Assembly (NCBI GenBank): GCA_012862575.1
Contig: BLSF01000008.1
Coordinates: 186,001 to 250,000 of the forward strand
DNA length: 64,000 bases
Reading direction: 5' to 3'
Source: Parietichytrium sp. I65-24A
Taxonomy: Eukaryota; Sar; Bigyra; Thraustochytrida; Thraustochytriidae
Made by a program: the position numbers and the translations under genes
The notes under the pieces: model-generated
Told to the model about the DNA's origin: nothing
Databases searched by the model: none
What the model saw: the letters and a program-made list of their open reading frames with translations, nothing else
Shown here: positions 31,601 to 41,047 of the stretch, in pieces
Position numbering within the stretch: the first letter of the stretch is position 1
Layout of the letters: each line of letters starts with the position of its first letter

Positions 31601-34600
31601 GTCATTATGTACGACGGAGACTGGAACCCCCAAAACGACGTACAGGCCCTTGCGCGCTGTCATCGGATCGGGCAGACCAAGAAGGTCATGGTTTACCGAC
31701 TCATCACGCGCAAAACATACGAGCAAACAATGTTTCAGCGCGCTTCCATGAAACTCGGCTTGGACAAAGCTGTCATGTCTGGAATTACAACGGATGCGTC
31801 AGGCGCGGCGGGGAGCTCTGTTGACAAACGTTCCAAGAAAGAGCAGGACAAAGAGACAGAGCGGCTCCTCAAATACGGAGCGTACGCATTGACCGAGGAA
31901 AACGATGATACCGATGCAAAGCAGTTTGTGGACGCCGACATTGACGAAATTTTGTCGAAGCGAGCAAAGACAATGGCTTCTGTTTCAGAGGATAACCGCC
32001 TTTCCAAGGCTACATTTGTGACAAGCGACAACGACAAAAATCTGGACGTGGATGATCCGGAATTTTGGACCAAGGTAGTCGGACTCAAAGAGCAAACGGT
32101 ACCGGAAGAGGACCTCTTCCCTCTCCGCCGCAGGGCAAAGGAAAAGGTCATCAGCTACAAGGACGGCTACAACGTTTTCGCGGACGACCCAGACCTCGGT
32201 CCGGATGAAGATAGCGACGAAGAGCCCGCTCAAGCGGGCGGCAAGCCCAAGGATGAGGATCCTAACGGGCGAAAGCTGTGGATGCGAAAGCACTACATGA
32301 TTCTTCAAGTCGCAATCTCGTGCTATGGATATGGCCGGTGGGAAGAGTCACACAAATTTATCGACGATAGGTTTCCTGGTCGGTTTACCAAGGAAGAGGT
32401 GGAAAATGCGATTCGCGGCTTTGCTATTTTTAGTGTGCTCAAACAAAGCAAGAAACGCGAGGGTGGCAGTAGTAGTGAGAGCAGTGAGGAGGACGCCGCG
32501 GAGGACTCGGAGCAGGACGATGATGAGAACAACTCCGTTACCACTCCGGTGTATTCCGGGCAAACAAAAGTTTCGGACTTTACCTTGGTCAACTTGACTT
32601 CGAAGCAAGCGGCGGACCGCCTCGAGGCCATGATCAAAGATGAAAACGACGGAGATACCATTCGCGAGCAAGTTATTCCTGACCTCCGTGCAGGAAAACC
32701 ATTTCTGGTCCCTGATGTGATCGTCACCCGGTACCGCACGAGAACGAGCGAAGAGCAGGATGACAAGGAGCTTTTAGACTCGGACTCGGACGACTCGGAC
32801 TTGGATGGAGAGGAGCGCGAACAGCGTCAGAAAGAGAGAAGAGGCTATGCTTACCGAGAGGAGATTGCTACGCGGGCGAAAAAAATGGGCGCCAAGACTG
32901 TGCGCAAGTTTGACACGCACCTCATGATCCAGCATATTTGCCAGAAATTTCTGGACTCGGAGACTGGCGAGTACAAAACGGAGGAGTTTCCGAAGGTTCC
33001 TGGTCTGATGCCAATATCGTGGTGGACCCCTGCCGATGATTTGATGCTGCTTGTTGGGTTGCATAGGCACGGGTGGGACCCGCGCAAGTCTGGAAACACC
33101 TTCGAGACCATCCGAAATGATCTCAGTCTCTCCTTTACGCACCGACCGCAACCCGATAAACCGTCGGAAGCAGCTGAAGAGGACAACGAGAGCACCAAAG
33201 AAAGAATGGAGGTCGACGAGGAGCAGGCGACGACCAAGATTGAGAAGAAGGACGCTGATGGAGATGTAAACACCGTCAAGCAGGAAAACGGCCAGGCAGC
33301 TTCGCAAACCACTGTGGCGGCTACACCAATAAAGGAAGAAAGTGGCGGGAAGGAGGGGGCTGTCGCAACAAAGGTGAAGGAAGAGGGTGGTGCAGCTGAG
33401 AAACCAACTAAAACGGAGTCTAGCAATGATTCCGACGATGAAGGTGCCGGAGACTCCGAGCTGGACTGGCCAAACAACCCCAAGCTTGGCCAGAGGGCAA
33501 AGCGCGTGGTGGATTGGTTTCGTAGCCAGGAGCGAAAGGAGAGGAAGAAGGAGCTGCAGCGAGCTAAGGCGGCTGCGCGCGCAGAAAAGAAGCAGAAGGA
33601 GAAGCGCAAATCCGCAATCGTGGAGGAGTGGTCAAAGTCTGAGAAACGAAATGTGTACCGTGGCCTCCTACGCTTTGGCGTTCCGGTCTCTGAAGCGCCT
33701 GCGAACAACGGGGACTACTATTGCACATATGTCGCCTTTTTGACGAAAATTGGCCTCTCGAAGAAGTCGCCAGAGCTTCTGGGAGTCTTTGTCCGGCAGT
33801 TCGTGCAAGATGTAATTCAGCTTCGCATCAAGCCAAACTTTGCTGTTCCTTCGCGAACGTCTGACGCCGTGGCCTCCACCACCTCTGCCAAGAAACTCAT
33901 GGAAAGACTGAACATGATGCGGGATTTGCGCAACCGTGTGCTCTCTTTGGACGACCAAGCCTTGCACAAGGTTATCATGAGAAACCTTAAGGCTCTCAAT
34001 TCCAAGAAGAAAACGGCCATGCCGGATTGGTGGACTGTCGAGCTCGACATTGCGCTGCTGAAAGGGAGCGCAAAGCATGGCGTAGGCGGTGTCAGTGCTC
34101 AAGAAGATGTCCGGCTTGACCAATCCCTCCCGTTCTTTGAAATTTGCTCTGCCGCCGATAGTGATGGTAAGAAGAAGGACGACGATGAGGACGAGGACGA
34201 GAATAACGCATCAGATGCAGGCGGAAAAGGAGAAGGCGACGACGACGAAGATTCCACTCGTGAAGAGGTCAAGTCCAAAGAAAAAGAAGAAGGTGCAGAG
34301 AAGAAACATCCTTTCCCTGTCGTGGGCGGCCGCTTGAGAGGCTTGGTGGACATCATCTCCCGCTTTCACCAGCAGAATGGCCACGAGTTGTTCAGTCCTT
34401 TCTCCAAGCAGGACCCCAAACCTGAGCCGAATGTCGAAGAGTGCCAGTCAGCGGAGCCAGGCGGTAGTGCAGAGGAAGGCGGTGAGGATGGCGAATCTAT
34501 CAAGAAGCGTGCGACTGATTCTCCTTTGGAGGGGTCTAGCGCACCTAAAAAACAGAAAAACGCGAGCATCACGAGCTATTTCTCAAAGTCGGAGGCGGCC

Positions 34601-34624
34601 GTTTCTCCGGAGTCCTCTGAGTGA
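28673..34624 (+). CDS. CHD-type chromatin remodelling ATPase
   Basis: A 1983-residue single-exon nuclear ATPase that would slide or evict nucleosomes. Residues 1-250 are acidic/basic low complexity with AT-hook-like KKPRGKKR. Two chromodomains follow: YLVKWAKESYFHVSWE (about 318) and YLVKWKSQGYEDATWE (about 488). The SNF2 core spans about 556-1005: LADEMGLGKT (585), VVDEAHRL (695), LLTGTPIQN, LMLRRIKSEV-type motif, RVLIFSQMTRMLDIL, and ARCHRIGQTKKVMVYR. The sequence around the ATPase (FLIVAPLATLPHWQREFEAWT, NYETIL) resembles animal CHD6-9 most, by eye. Further on are a SANT/SLIDE-like segment (WWTPADDLMLLVGLHRHGWD, about 1447) and a CHD1-like C-terminal helical region (about 1660-1730). The last 20 residues contain NASITSYF, a PIP-box-like motif. 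The ATG is preceded by a purine-rich leader. Confidence 0.93.
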   Translation: MSRERASRRAKQNVSYAENEDEDGAAAVESLMEVDGSSDENGHESKTARSRKGRKKAAAKPAAKAKKPRGKKRSRNDDDEDEDVSVDLDDDEEEFVDDEDDNEEEEDIVADLASDAESDEEIRGRGKKKPPPGKKGAASKKGNKQPAKAKAPAPKAGKKPAAKKPKKGEVDESEIIHTGPNRPQRQRKKPKEVVERVSYQEDEDEEDIFEDKVAAELENYELVAKAYDVAGLKIEKLLAHARKTKGEWLAFCKKMNTSKVKKGRRFELIAYEDAIEEQEEQEELNRKAAQDGIDPEKLKRKSKKKRKLSKKKLRKEETRYLVKWAKESYFHVSWETAKALKAYIGDNRLVDRQIKKLEQSPAMIDEEELTDLQKIDRIVDYNTFTEEVDEVEEDNNPATKEAAASDGPHDRPNGMAETAEITTAAVRALDAEKNGEPVKATSSSPSKVDGKDKDEDDDEDDDDDEDDDDEDDDEGKKAARKTGKKHEVVRWEYLVKWKSQGYEDATWELFEDLQRIDDHQAKIDLFKYRDSDEYRSSRGNLGEKDSAYSSKGEFKNGRKLRSYQCEAVEWLTFNFTQGRGSILADEMGLGKTCQTVTYIHRLRHQQGVAGPFLIVAPLATLPHWQREFEAWTDFNCITYHGSADGRTLMREKEWYWEDGKTKGPKGMPRFDALVTNYETILSDATDLRKFKWALLVVDEAHRLKGNDSRLTVCLRETFKFDAKMLLTGTPIQNKLPELWTLLNFIAPNDFASLDEFKEKYDDMKTADEMDRFHDRLRPFMLRRIKSEVEPLPDREDVLVEVELTILQKRFYRAIYEKNTEYLLAGVEKGARVSLNNVAMELRKCCCHPYLIDGVESKILTDSPFPPNATVEEKRSHIFDKLVEASGKLILLDKLLPKLKNEGHRVLIFSQMTRMLDILEDYLRFREYAYERIDGSVRGVDRQFAIDRFSSQNSQSFAFLLSTRGCGQGINLTAADTVIMYDGDWNPQNDVQALARCHRIGQTKKVMVYRLITRKTYEQTMFQRASMKLGLDKAVMSGITTDASGAAGSSVDKRSKKEQDKETERLLKYGAYALTEENDDTDAKQFVDADIDEILSKRAKTMASVSEDNRLSKATFVTSDNDKNLDVDDPEFWTKVVGLKEQTVPEEDLFPLRRRAKEKVISYKDGYNVFADDPDLGPDEDSDEEPAQAGGKPKDEDPNGRKLWMRKHYMILQVAISCYGYGRWEESHKFIDDRFPGRFTKEEVENAIRGFAIFSVLKQSKKREGGSSSESSEEDAAEDSEQDDDENNSVTTPVYSGQTKVSDFTLVNLTSKQAADRLEAMIKDENDGDTIREQVIPDLRAGKPFLVPDVIVTRYRTRTSEEQDDKELLDSDSDDSDLDGEEREQRQKERRGYAYREEIATRAKKMGAKTVRKFDTHLMIQHICQKFLDSETGEYKTEEFPKVPGLMPISWWTPADDLMLLVGLHRHGWDPRKSGNTFETIRNDLSLSFTHRPQPDKPSEAAEEDNESTKERMEVDEEQATTKIEKKDADGDVNTVKQENGQAASQTTVAATPIKEESGGKEGAVATKVKEEGGAAEKPTKTESSNDSDDEGAGDSELDWPNNPKLGQRAKRVVDWFRSQERKERKKELQRAKAAARAEKKQKEKRKSAIVEEWSKSEKRNVYRGLLRFGVPVSEAPANNGDYYCTYVAFLTKIGLSKKSPELLGVFVRQFVQDVIQLRIKPNFAVPSRTSDAVASTTSAKKLMERLNMMRDLRNRVLSLDDQALHKVIMRNLKALNSKKKTAMPDWWTVELDIALLKGSAKHGVGGVSAQEDVRLDQSLPFFEICSAADSDGKKKDDDEDEDENNASDAGGKGEGDDDEDSTREEVKSKEKEEGAEKKHPFPVVGGRLRGLVDIISRFHQQNGHELFSPFSKQDPKPEPNVEECQSAEPGGSAEEGGEDGESIKKRATDSPLEGSSAPKKQKNASITSYFSKSEAAVSPESSE

Positions 34625-34935
34625 AGCCCGTACTACCTTGGTTGGGTTGTCACCCGCAACGAAGAAAAACTTTCTAAATTCGTACACAAAATGCAAGTCC
34701 CTTGTTCTTAGGGAAGAGGAATTGCTTGGCAGAGAACGCCTCGCAGTAAATACAGCAAAGCAATTAAAAAAACCTTCGAAAAAATATACGGAAGCAAAGT
34801 TGGGTCTTTTTAATTAAAAGTCACTTGATGATTGAGATATATTAATTAAGGAGAGTTGTAGAGAGATTCGAACAAACAAAAAAATTATTATATGTATTGG
34901 AGAGAGAGAGAGAGAGGGAATAGCATATCTTGAAA
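34625..34935. other. Convergent 3' region, CHD / SEC14-domain genes
   Basis: 311 AT-rich bases between two tail-to-tail genes. A GA run lies at 34900-34918. No gene seen. Confidence 0.5.
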
Positions 34936-37806
34936 TCACTTTGCGCTCTCTCCCCTTGCAGCGTGAATGGCGTCAAGTTTGAGCTTTGAGACACCACCTT
35001 CCAAAGAGTCGTCAATTCGGCTTTTGAGTGCTTCAGGGCCTTGTTGGATATCTAAGCCATTTTCGTCTTTGAGAGGCACACTATGCTGCAACAATGTCCG
35101 CATGACGTGGGACTCAAGAAGCCTGTCTTCGTCTGATTTTCCCAAGGGAGTCTCGCATTTGCCGCCATACTTTACGGGAAGCACCTCCTCATCGATTTCT
35201 TCCAGCAGAGCATCTCGGTAGGAATTTCGAAAAATGCCAATCTTCTTTCGGGTGTTCTCGTCGAGCATAGGTTTCACAACCGCCCAGATGCCCGTGAAGA
35301 ACCGAGGTGCGTTCACGATGTAGATTCGATAGGCTCTCTCCGGGTAGTGCTCATTTGAGAGGCTGATGGTTTTTTTGACAAAATCGGTGACTTCGCCGGC
35401 AAAGTCCCACATGCTGATGCCCTCCAGATCTAGGATGGAGATTGTGCGACCCTCCTCAGAGGGCTCCAGCACGTTCCAAAGAAACTCTGTGGTGTAGGTA
35501 AAGTGGAACAACAAGTCGGCGAGTCTCACGCCAGCCTTGCGGAGGGCTTTCAGTTTCACGCCACCGGGGCAGTCCACGTAAACAGGGTATCCAAGCTTCC
35601 CGCGGCCAAAGTAGTAATTCGGTACATTGCTACGAATTACATCAAATAGCGGGTGCGGCTGACTGAGGATCTCGTCGATTTTTCCTTCGACGCGCCACTC
35701 GCAGGTCCTTATCCAGCGAGCCTTGGCAGCGGCAAGGTCGCCCTTTTCGCCAGCCAAGAACCGCTTGAAGGCGGGGTGCTTGGGTGTGCCGCTCTCGTCG
35801 ACGCCAGCCAAGCCCCACTTGCCTTTGAGTGCGACGCCGTTCACCTTGATGTTGCCATGCTCGGCACCAGCATTGGAATCTGTCTCATCCTCATCGCCGT
35901 TACTCTCGCTGGCCTCGCCGTCGGCTTGAGCGGCAACTTGATCAAGCTTCGAGGTATCCCATGCCCCTTCAGGGACTTGGATGGACACCAACCAGTTACC
36001 CACTTCGGATTCAGACTGCGAGTCATCTGCGCTCATCTCATGTCGGTGATGCGGATCTTTGCCGGACGTTGGGCTTCCGGCCAGGGAGGTTGCAAACTCT
36101 GGGGTGATGAGCCCTAGAGCGTATGACAAAAAGAAAGCGATTGAAGAGGACGTGAAAGTTGTAGTCTCCATGTTGCGATGCAAGTCGTTTATCAAGGCCT
36201 TGCCGTCTTCCACGGGAATGCCAAAGTCTTCTACCAGGGTAGTGGCAATGCGCTCTATGAGCGCCAGACTCTTGTTGCTCTGCGACAGCTGGTGAATGGG
36301 CTCGATGAGTTCGCCTACCACCAAGATGCACTGCCACACAAAGTACGGGGCCACCACGGCGAAGAAAAAGTATGCGATCGCGAGCTTATGACAAGCAATG
36401 AGGATATCGAGTTTACCGGGCTTGGCGGACTTGCCGATCGTCGGGCTGACGTCGTCGTCTGCGGCTGCTCTCTCAGCGTGGAAAGCCCTGCGCAGGACAG
36501 CCAGATCCTGCTCTACAATCATTTCTACAGAGATGAGCTCAACTTTGCGGCTGACAACGGCGGAGTTCTTAGAATCGCTCACAGACTTTGCCTCCTTTTG
36601 AAGTTTGGGGGTGGATTGCACTTCTTTAGAAGCTCTTTTTTCCACAGCAATATCGAACTGCAATGGGTGGCTGCTGTGCGCACTGGTGGCTGCAGCACTC
36701 TCGGCAGCGCTGAAGAGGTGATTTGCTCCTAACATGGCCGTGCTGTTCTCCTGCTCCAGTTCCACGACGATGGAGTCCTCCGTGGACACGCTGTAGAGCT
36801 TGATTGGCTTACCATAGAGCGGGTCCTTAATCATGATGTCCAAATACTCTTGGCCGTCCGAGAGGCGGCGTTTGACGGCGACATACTTGATCTTTGGAGG
36901 AACGAACAGCGACCCGAGGTTACCGTTGCGCTTGAAGGAGTGCTGCCTCTGCTTGGCAAGGAGGGTGATCCGCTTTTCAACCTCTGGCGTGTCGTAGGCC
37001 TTAATGGGAGGGCCGGAGTTTCTGTGCACGCTGAAAGGGAGCTCGTAGCCTGTGCCGTCACTGCAGATGTAGCCGCCTTGAATACGGCTGTTGGAGGATT
37101 TGTAGTTGGTGAGGCGGTAATTGAATGACGACCGAGTGCGGTGCGAGCTCTCCACATCCACGTACACGGCGTTCTCGCCGTACACAAGCGGGCGACAGTC
37201 GTGGCCATTCTTTTGAAACGACACGTAAACCTCGCCGTTCATGCCCCGCGGCTTAGGCCCCAGGTATCCTTCAAAAAATGCCGAGAAGGTCCCGGTGCCG
37301 CACTTGTTGTTCCACACCAGCCCGTTCTCGTCCACAAGAATAACGACGTCGCCGTACCGCACCACCGTCCCGTCTGGCACCTCGTTTTGCGGGTCGCGGA
37401 TGCGCAGGAGCGACTCTTTGAACGTGCCTTCCGCCGTATCGCCGATGGGCGGGACTGCAAGCCGCGTGGTCCCATCCGGTTTTTCATACATGCCGATGTA
37501 CCCGCCCATCTTGGAGCCCACGAAGGGCGCCTTGGGATCCTTGATCTCGTTCTTCAGGCATTGCGACGTCGCGAACAGCTTGATCGAGTCTCCAAACCTC
37601 ACGTACTCGTCCGACTGAAGCTCCTCCTGCGTGGCCAGCATCTCCGTCTCGAGCACGGAGTTCAAGGGTGACAGCGCGCCGTTTCCTCTGCCCGCGCGCT
37701 GCGCATGCTGCTGCCCGCCCTGGTTGCTCCCATGCTGACCATGCTGACCATGTGCTGCCGCCTGCGCGTCCTGCGCCGCCCGGGGTGAGCCCAAAGTCGC
37801 CGTCAT
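34936..37806 (-). CDS. Membrane protein with C-terminal CRAL-TRIO (SEC14) lipid-transfer domain
   Basis: A 956-residue single-exon protein. Residues about 680-705 form the CRAL-TRIO N-terminal helix (FKRFLAGEKGDLAAAKARWIRTCEWR). Residues about 728-905 form the SEC14 lipid pocket: RGKLGYPVYVDCPGG, ISILDLEGIS, RAYRIYIVNAPRFFTGIWAVVKPML and the LPVKYGGKC ending. SEC14 proteins move or present phosphoinositides and related lipids. In front are about 300 residues of beta-rich repeats with alternating hydrophobics (VRFGDSIKLFA, YGDVVILVDENGLVWNNK), possibly a beta-trefoil or MIR-like fold, and two hydrophobic segments near 472-500 and 540-575. I chose the ATG at 37806 over 37857. The N-terminal 40 residues are Gln/His/Gly-rich with 9-base-period coding repeats. 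The combination is unusual; the SEC14 part is secure. Confidence 0.8.
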   Translation of the reverse strand: MTATLGSPRAAQDAQAAAHGQHGQHGSNQGGQQHAQRAGRGNGALSPLNSVLETEMLATQEELQSDEYVRFGDSIKLFATSQCLKNEIKDPKAPFVGSKMGGYIGMYEKPDGTTRLAVPPIGDTAEGTFKESLLRIRDPQNEVPDGTVVRYGDVVILVDENGLVWNNKCGTGTFSAFFEGYLGPKPRGMNGEVYVSFQKNGHDCRPLVYGENAVYVDVESSHRTRSSFNYRLTNYKSSNSRIQGGYICSDGTGYELPFSVHRNSGPPIKAYDTPEVEKRITLLAKQRQHSFKRNGNLGSLFVPPKIKYVAVKRRLSDGQEYLDIMIKDPLYGKPIKLYSVSTEDSIVVELEQENSTAMLGANHLFSAAESAAATSAHSSHPLQFDIAVEKRASKEVQSTPKLQKEAKSVSDSKNSAVVSRKVELISVEMIVEQDLAVLRRAFHAERAAADDDVSPTIGKSAKPGKLDILIACHKLAIAYFFFAVVAPYFVWQCILVVGELIEPIHQLSQSNKSLALIERIATTLVEDFGIPVEDGKALINDLHRNMETTTFTSSSIAFFLSYALGLITPEFATSLAGSPTSGKDPHHRHEMSADDSQSESEVGNWLVSIQVPEGAWDTSKLDQVAAQADGEASESNGDEDETDSNAGAEHGNIKVNGVALKGKWGLAGVDESGTPKHPAFKRFLAGEKGDLAAAKARWIRTCEWRVEGKIDEILSQPHPLFDVIRSNVPNYYFGRGKLGYPVYVDCPGGVKLKALRKAGVRLADLLFHFTYTTEFLWNVLEPSEEGRTISILDLEGISMWDFAGEVTDFVKKTISLSNEHYPERAYRIYIVNAPRFFTGIWAVVKPMLDENTRKKIGIFRNSYRDALLEEIDEEVLPVKYGGKCETPLGKSDEDRLLESHVMRTLLQHSVPLKDENGLDIQQGPEALKSRIDDSLEGGVSKLKLDAIHAARGESAK

Positions 37807-38620
37807 GCCCGCTCGCTCACCAACGCACTCAGCTTCCCACCGAACCAAAACTTGCACGCCCCGCCTCGCCTCGCCTTCCTCCCCCTTCCTTCCTGCTTCC
37901 TGCTTCCTGCTTCCTTCTTCCTTCGCCTATGCCGTGCCTCCAACTCGGCTCGCGAGATCCCGAGCCGCGGGATCAATCGCGAGATGTCCGTAGAGATCGA
38001 CCGCGAAGATGACCGCCGCACGCGAGCTCAGCACCGCGCGGGGAACGTCGCTGTGGAGATGTGTAGATGTGTAGATGTGGAGATGTGGAGATGATGAGAT
38101 GTGGAACAGCAGCAGAACCGACCGCCGTCAGAGCCCGACCTTTCGCAGCTTTGGCAGCTTTCGCAGCCGTGTCGCAGAGCAGTTAGCTCTCTCTCTGTCT
38201 CTGCTAGAGAGCTAGAGAGCTAGCCCTCGCGTTAGCTACCTAGGCGACCTCGCCGTTGCCACGTCTCCTAAGCGGAAAGCTGACAAGGACCGGGGATCAG
38301 GAACCGGGAACCGGGGACCAGGGACCAGGGACCAGGAAAGATGTCCGCGGCAATTGAGGACGGGTCCGCGTACGTCGGATGGTGGGCGACGATAAGAGAG
38401 GACGAGAACGCTGTTGGAGAGAAAGAGAGAAGGAGAAAGAGAGAGAGAGAGTGAGGAAGAGTTGAAGGACTTGGGGGGGATAGAGGAGTTGTGTACTTGC
38501 GGTTCGATGATCTTGTGCGTTTCGACTGCGGGGACTGACTCATAATAGAACGGTTTATAGCGCGCATGCATGTGTATGTATACGCGAATTTGTGCGTGTG
38601 TGTGTGCATGAACAGGTGCA
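37807..38620. other. Upstream region of the SEC14-domain gene
   Basis: 814 bases between two minus-strand genes. No gene supported. It holds TGCTTCCTGCTTCC repeats (37900-37925), TGTAGATG/TGGAGATG 8-base repeats (38051-38104), CTAGAGAG repeats (38203-38224), GGGACCA repeats (38291-38336), a GA tract (38417-38460), and a TG run near 38592-38608. Confidence 0.55.
38051..38460. repeat. Series of 7- and 8-base tandem repeats and GA tract
   Basis: TGTAGATG then TGGAGATG units (38051-38104); CTAGAGAG x2.5 (38203-38224); GGGACCA x3 preceded by GGGAACC copies (38291-38336); a GA-rich tract (38417-38460). All are upstream of the SEC14-domain gene and downstream of the PSMD5-like gene. Confidence 0.8.
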
Positions 38621-40441
38621 TCAGCCCGACTCCATCATCACCTGCGGCGCCAGACTGTCTTCAGGGCCAAGATATGGACCTCGGCGGAGGAACTTGAGAA
38701 GCTGGGTCTTCCGAGTCGCTCCGAGAACCTGGTCGCGATGCGCGTTGGCGTGCACGGCTTCGAGCACTGAGAACCGCCATTCCTTGGCTTCTTTGCCCAT
38801 CTCTAGAGTGCGATCCATGAGACGGGTTTCGACATCGGCGCTGGATGCGTAAAGCGCCGCCAATCCCCACTCGGCATCCTGAGCTGCCACGGTGCGGAGC
38901 AAGGCGTAAACGGCGCTCCTCTGCTCGTCAATAGGCTGCTCCAGAAGGGTCATGAGCAGCGCAACAGTCTCTGTGGCTCCTACGGTGACTGTAGGAGGGA
39001 ACTTGCGCAGCTGGTCGTTGAGAGCCACACCAAAAGCTACAAAGACATCCCTGCCCAACACAGCGGCCTCTTGCCGCTGAGCCTGCGTCGGCTTGACGCG
39101 ACTGTCACTGAGCAGCGCAGAGTACTCACGGTCATCCACGCTTTTATAGTACAGTGCCTCGGATTCGTCCTCGGGGAACTCCGCACCACCACGAAGAGCG
39201 GCCGCTACGGAAGCCAAACCGACAATCTTGACCTTGTCGCCAAGGCCAGAAGCCAGCTTCATCCACGGGGCGAGAACTGTAGCGCGGTTCTGGTCTGCCA
39301 GCACGATTTCGAGACTGTCCGGTGGCTGCGCGCCAGCGAACGCGCCAAGCATCTCTACAGTGGAGGCCATGTCCCGCGCGGACCTTCCCGAAGCCAGCCG
39401 CTCGCGCATGGCTTGTACAAATAGCTGCGCCAGCTCGGCCGACGCCGCGGAGTTGGCCGCCATCTTTCTCGCGGAGAGCTCGGCCATCACCCGCAGCGCT
39501 TCGTCCCCGAGGAAGCCGTCCATCTCCGCAGGTGCACCATTCGCAGGGGCCAGTCCCGCGAGGGCCGCGAGCTTGTCAACAATGCCGGCGTCCAAGAGGA
39601 TCTCCAACCCACTGCTGGCAGCCGCAAGCAGCGGCAGCAAGCGCAGCACGTTGAGCTGCAGTAGGACGTCGTCGCCTGCCACCGCTTCCAGCAGCGGCGC
39701 GAGCAGGCCAGCCTGCTGGCACTGGCGCACGGCCGATTCATCCCTGGCGCACACGCTGCACACCACCCACATCTTTCTCACCGTCGCCACGCTCTCGTGC
39801 GCCTTGGCCGGCAGTTCGTTCGTCGCGGGTGCAGCGCCAGAGCCGAACGCCTCGAGCACGACCTCCATGCCGCCGCCTCTCGCGCAGTCCACGAGCGCGC
39901 GACACGCCTCCTCCGCGATGCCCGTATCCTCGTCCTCCAGGGCGCGCACCAGCGCCGCCGCCAGCGCCCGTCCATCGAGCACGTCCGCCTCGTGGCCGCT
40001 TTCTTGCCCGGTTCCCTTCGCAGCATCTTGCTCTTGCTCTTGCCGCGGTCCAGAGAGCAGTGCCGCGCGGGTGAGCGCTGCGAGCTGCGCCGCGGCGAGG
40101 CGCCGCACGTGTATTTGCGAGTCTGCGCAGCCAGCGAGTATCGCTGGCATCAGCTGCTCGCGGTGTTGGCGCATGTGGCGCCTGCCCGCGTCGGAGCTCG
40201 CCACGCGCTCCAGCACCAAGCACACCGCCCTGGCCGCCTGCGCATCCTGCGCTTGTTGCGCCTGTGCTAGCGCGGCCAGCAGCGTCGGCAGCGGCACGCG
40301 CGACAAGAACGCGTCCACGGCGGCGTCCCACGCGCCGCGGCTCGCCAGCGACGACCACACTGCGCACTCGGACTCCGCGAACGCCACGATGGTCTCCATC
40401 GAGCCAGACCCAGAGCCAGAGCCAGAGCCAGATCCAGCCAT
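38621..40441 (-). CDS. PSMD5: PSMD5-like 26S proteasome assembly chaperone
   Basis: Predicted homolog of PSMD5/S5b (yeast Hsm3), an ARM/HEAT-repeat chaperone that holds the Rpt ATPases while the proteasome base is assembled. 606 residues in one exon. Most of the protein is ARM-like helical repeats (ALVDCARGGGMEVVLEAFGSG, LLEAVAGDDVLLQLNVLRLLPLLA, LEILLDAGIVDKLAALAG). Two C-terminal regions match the family by eye: EWGLAALYASSADVETRLMDR, in place of the usual mutated-Phe segment, and TQLLKFLRRGPYLGPE near the end. The chosen start is 40441 (MAGSGSGS, a Gly-Ser repeat of six-base units); an in-frame ATG at 40792 would add 117 Arg/Pro-rich residues that look non-coding. Moderate to good confidence. 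Confidence 0.78.
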   Translation of the reverse strand: MAGSGSGSGSGSGSMETIVAFAESECAVWSSLASRGAWDAAVDAFLSRVPLPTLLAALAQAQQAQDAQAARAVCLVLERVASSDAGRRHMRQHREQLMPAILAGCADSQIHVRRLAAAQLAALTRAALLSGPRQEQEQDAAKGTGQESGHEADVLDGRALAAALVRALEDEDTGIAEEACRALVDCARGGGMEVVLEAFGSGAAPATNELPAKAHESVATVRKMWVVCSVCARDESAVRQCQQAGLLAPLLEAVAGDDVLLQLNVLRLLPLLAAASSGLEILLDAGIVDKLAALAGLAPANGAPAEMDGFLGDEALRVMAELSARKMAANSAASAELAQLFVQAMRERLASGRSARDMASTVEMLGAFAGAQPPDSLEIVLADQNRATVLAPWMKLASGLGDKVKIVGLASVAAALRGGAEFPEDESEALYYKSVDDREYSALLSDSRVKPTQAQRQEAAVLGRDVFVAFGVALNDQLRKFPPTVTVGATETVALLMTLLEQPIDEQRSAVYALLRTVAAQDAEWGLAALYASSADVETRLMDRTLEMGKEAKEWRFSVLEAVHANAHRDQVLGATRKTQLLKFLRRGPYLGPEDSLAPQVMMESG

Positions 40442-41047
40442 CTCAGCAACTACTCCTCCGCACGCCAACGCGCTCTGCTCCGCGCACAGCAGTGCGTGCC
40501 GCGGATGGGTTCTCGCGACGGGAACCAACCGCGAGCTGGGTTCGTGGGATCGTGGGATCGTGGGATCGCGAGGTGGAAGGGGAGGATGGATAGCGCTGCG
40601 CGGGAGAGCGCTCGTAGGGGAACGAGGACGGGCGTTGGGCGTTGGGCGTTGGAGACTGCCGAGTTGCGTTCGAGTGTGAAGGCTTCTGTGTTCGTTTCGC
40701 CGAGAAGGTGTCCTCGCAAGGCTTGCAAAGCTCGCAAAGCTCACAGTCGCGGGAGTGTTGACTCTTACACGTATGCAAAAAAAGTGGTTCATGGGCGAGT
40801 GGGTTCCGAATAGGGGGAATGTGTGGGCGCTTCGTTGCGCGTGAGACGCTGAGGGTTCCAGAAAGGGGCCGGGCCCAGAGCGAGAGAGAGAGATAGAGAG
40901 AGAGGCAAAGCGGTCTGCGATGAAAGAGGATGGAGGAGAGGCATTGATTGAAAGGTATTGAATGGTTGACTTCGTAAAATGATTGATGGATCTATACCTC
41001 GACGTAAAGAAATGTACCGAGCGAGGAGGCAGAAGGAGCGAAGGCGC
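40442..41047. other. Upstream region of the PSMD5-like gene
   Basis: 606 bases between two minus-strand genes. It holds an 8-base CGTGGGAT array (40542-40568), GGGCGTT x3 (40630-40652), CTTGCAAAG/CTCGCAAAG copies (about 40724-40741) and a GA tract (40878-40905). No gene supported. Confidence 0.55.
40542..40905. repeat. Short tandem repeats upstream of the PSMD5-like gene
   Basis: CGTGGGAT x3 (40542-40568), GGGCGTT x3 (40630-40652) and a GA tract with an ATAG break (40878-40905). Confidence 0.85.

Noticed and set aside
39228-40679. 483-residue plus-strand frame opposite the PSMD5-like gene
   Set aside because: Ala/Ser-rich shadow of a GC-rich gene whose minus-strand frame has clear ARM repeats and family motifs.
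40442-40792. N-terminal extension of the PSMD5-like protein from the ATG at 40792
   Set aside because: The extra 117 residues are Arg/Pro/Ser-rich and pass through GGGCGTT and CGTGGGAT repeats, so they look like an untranslated leader.
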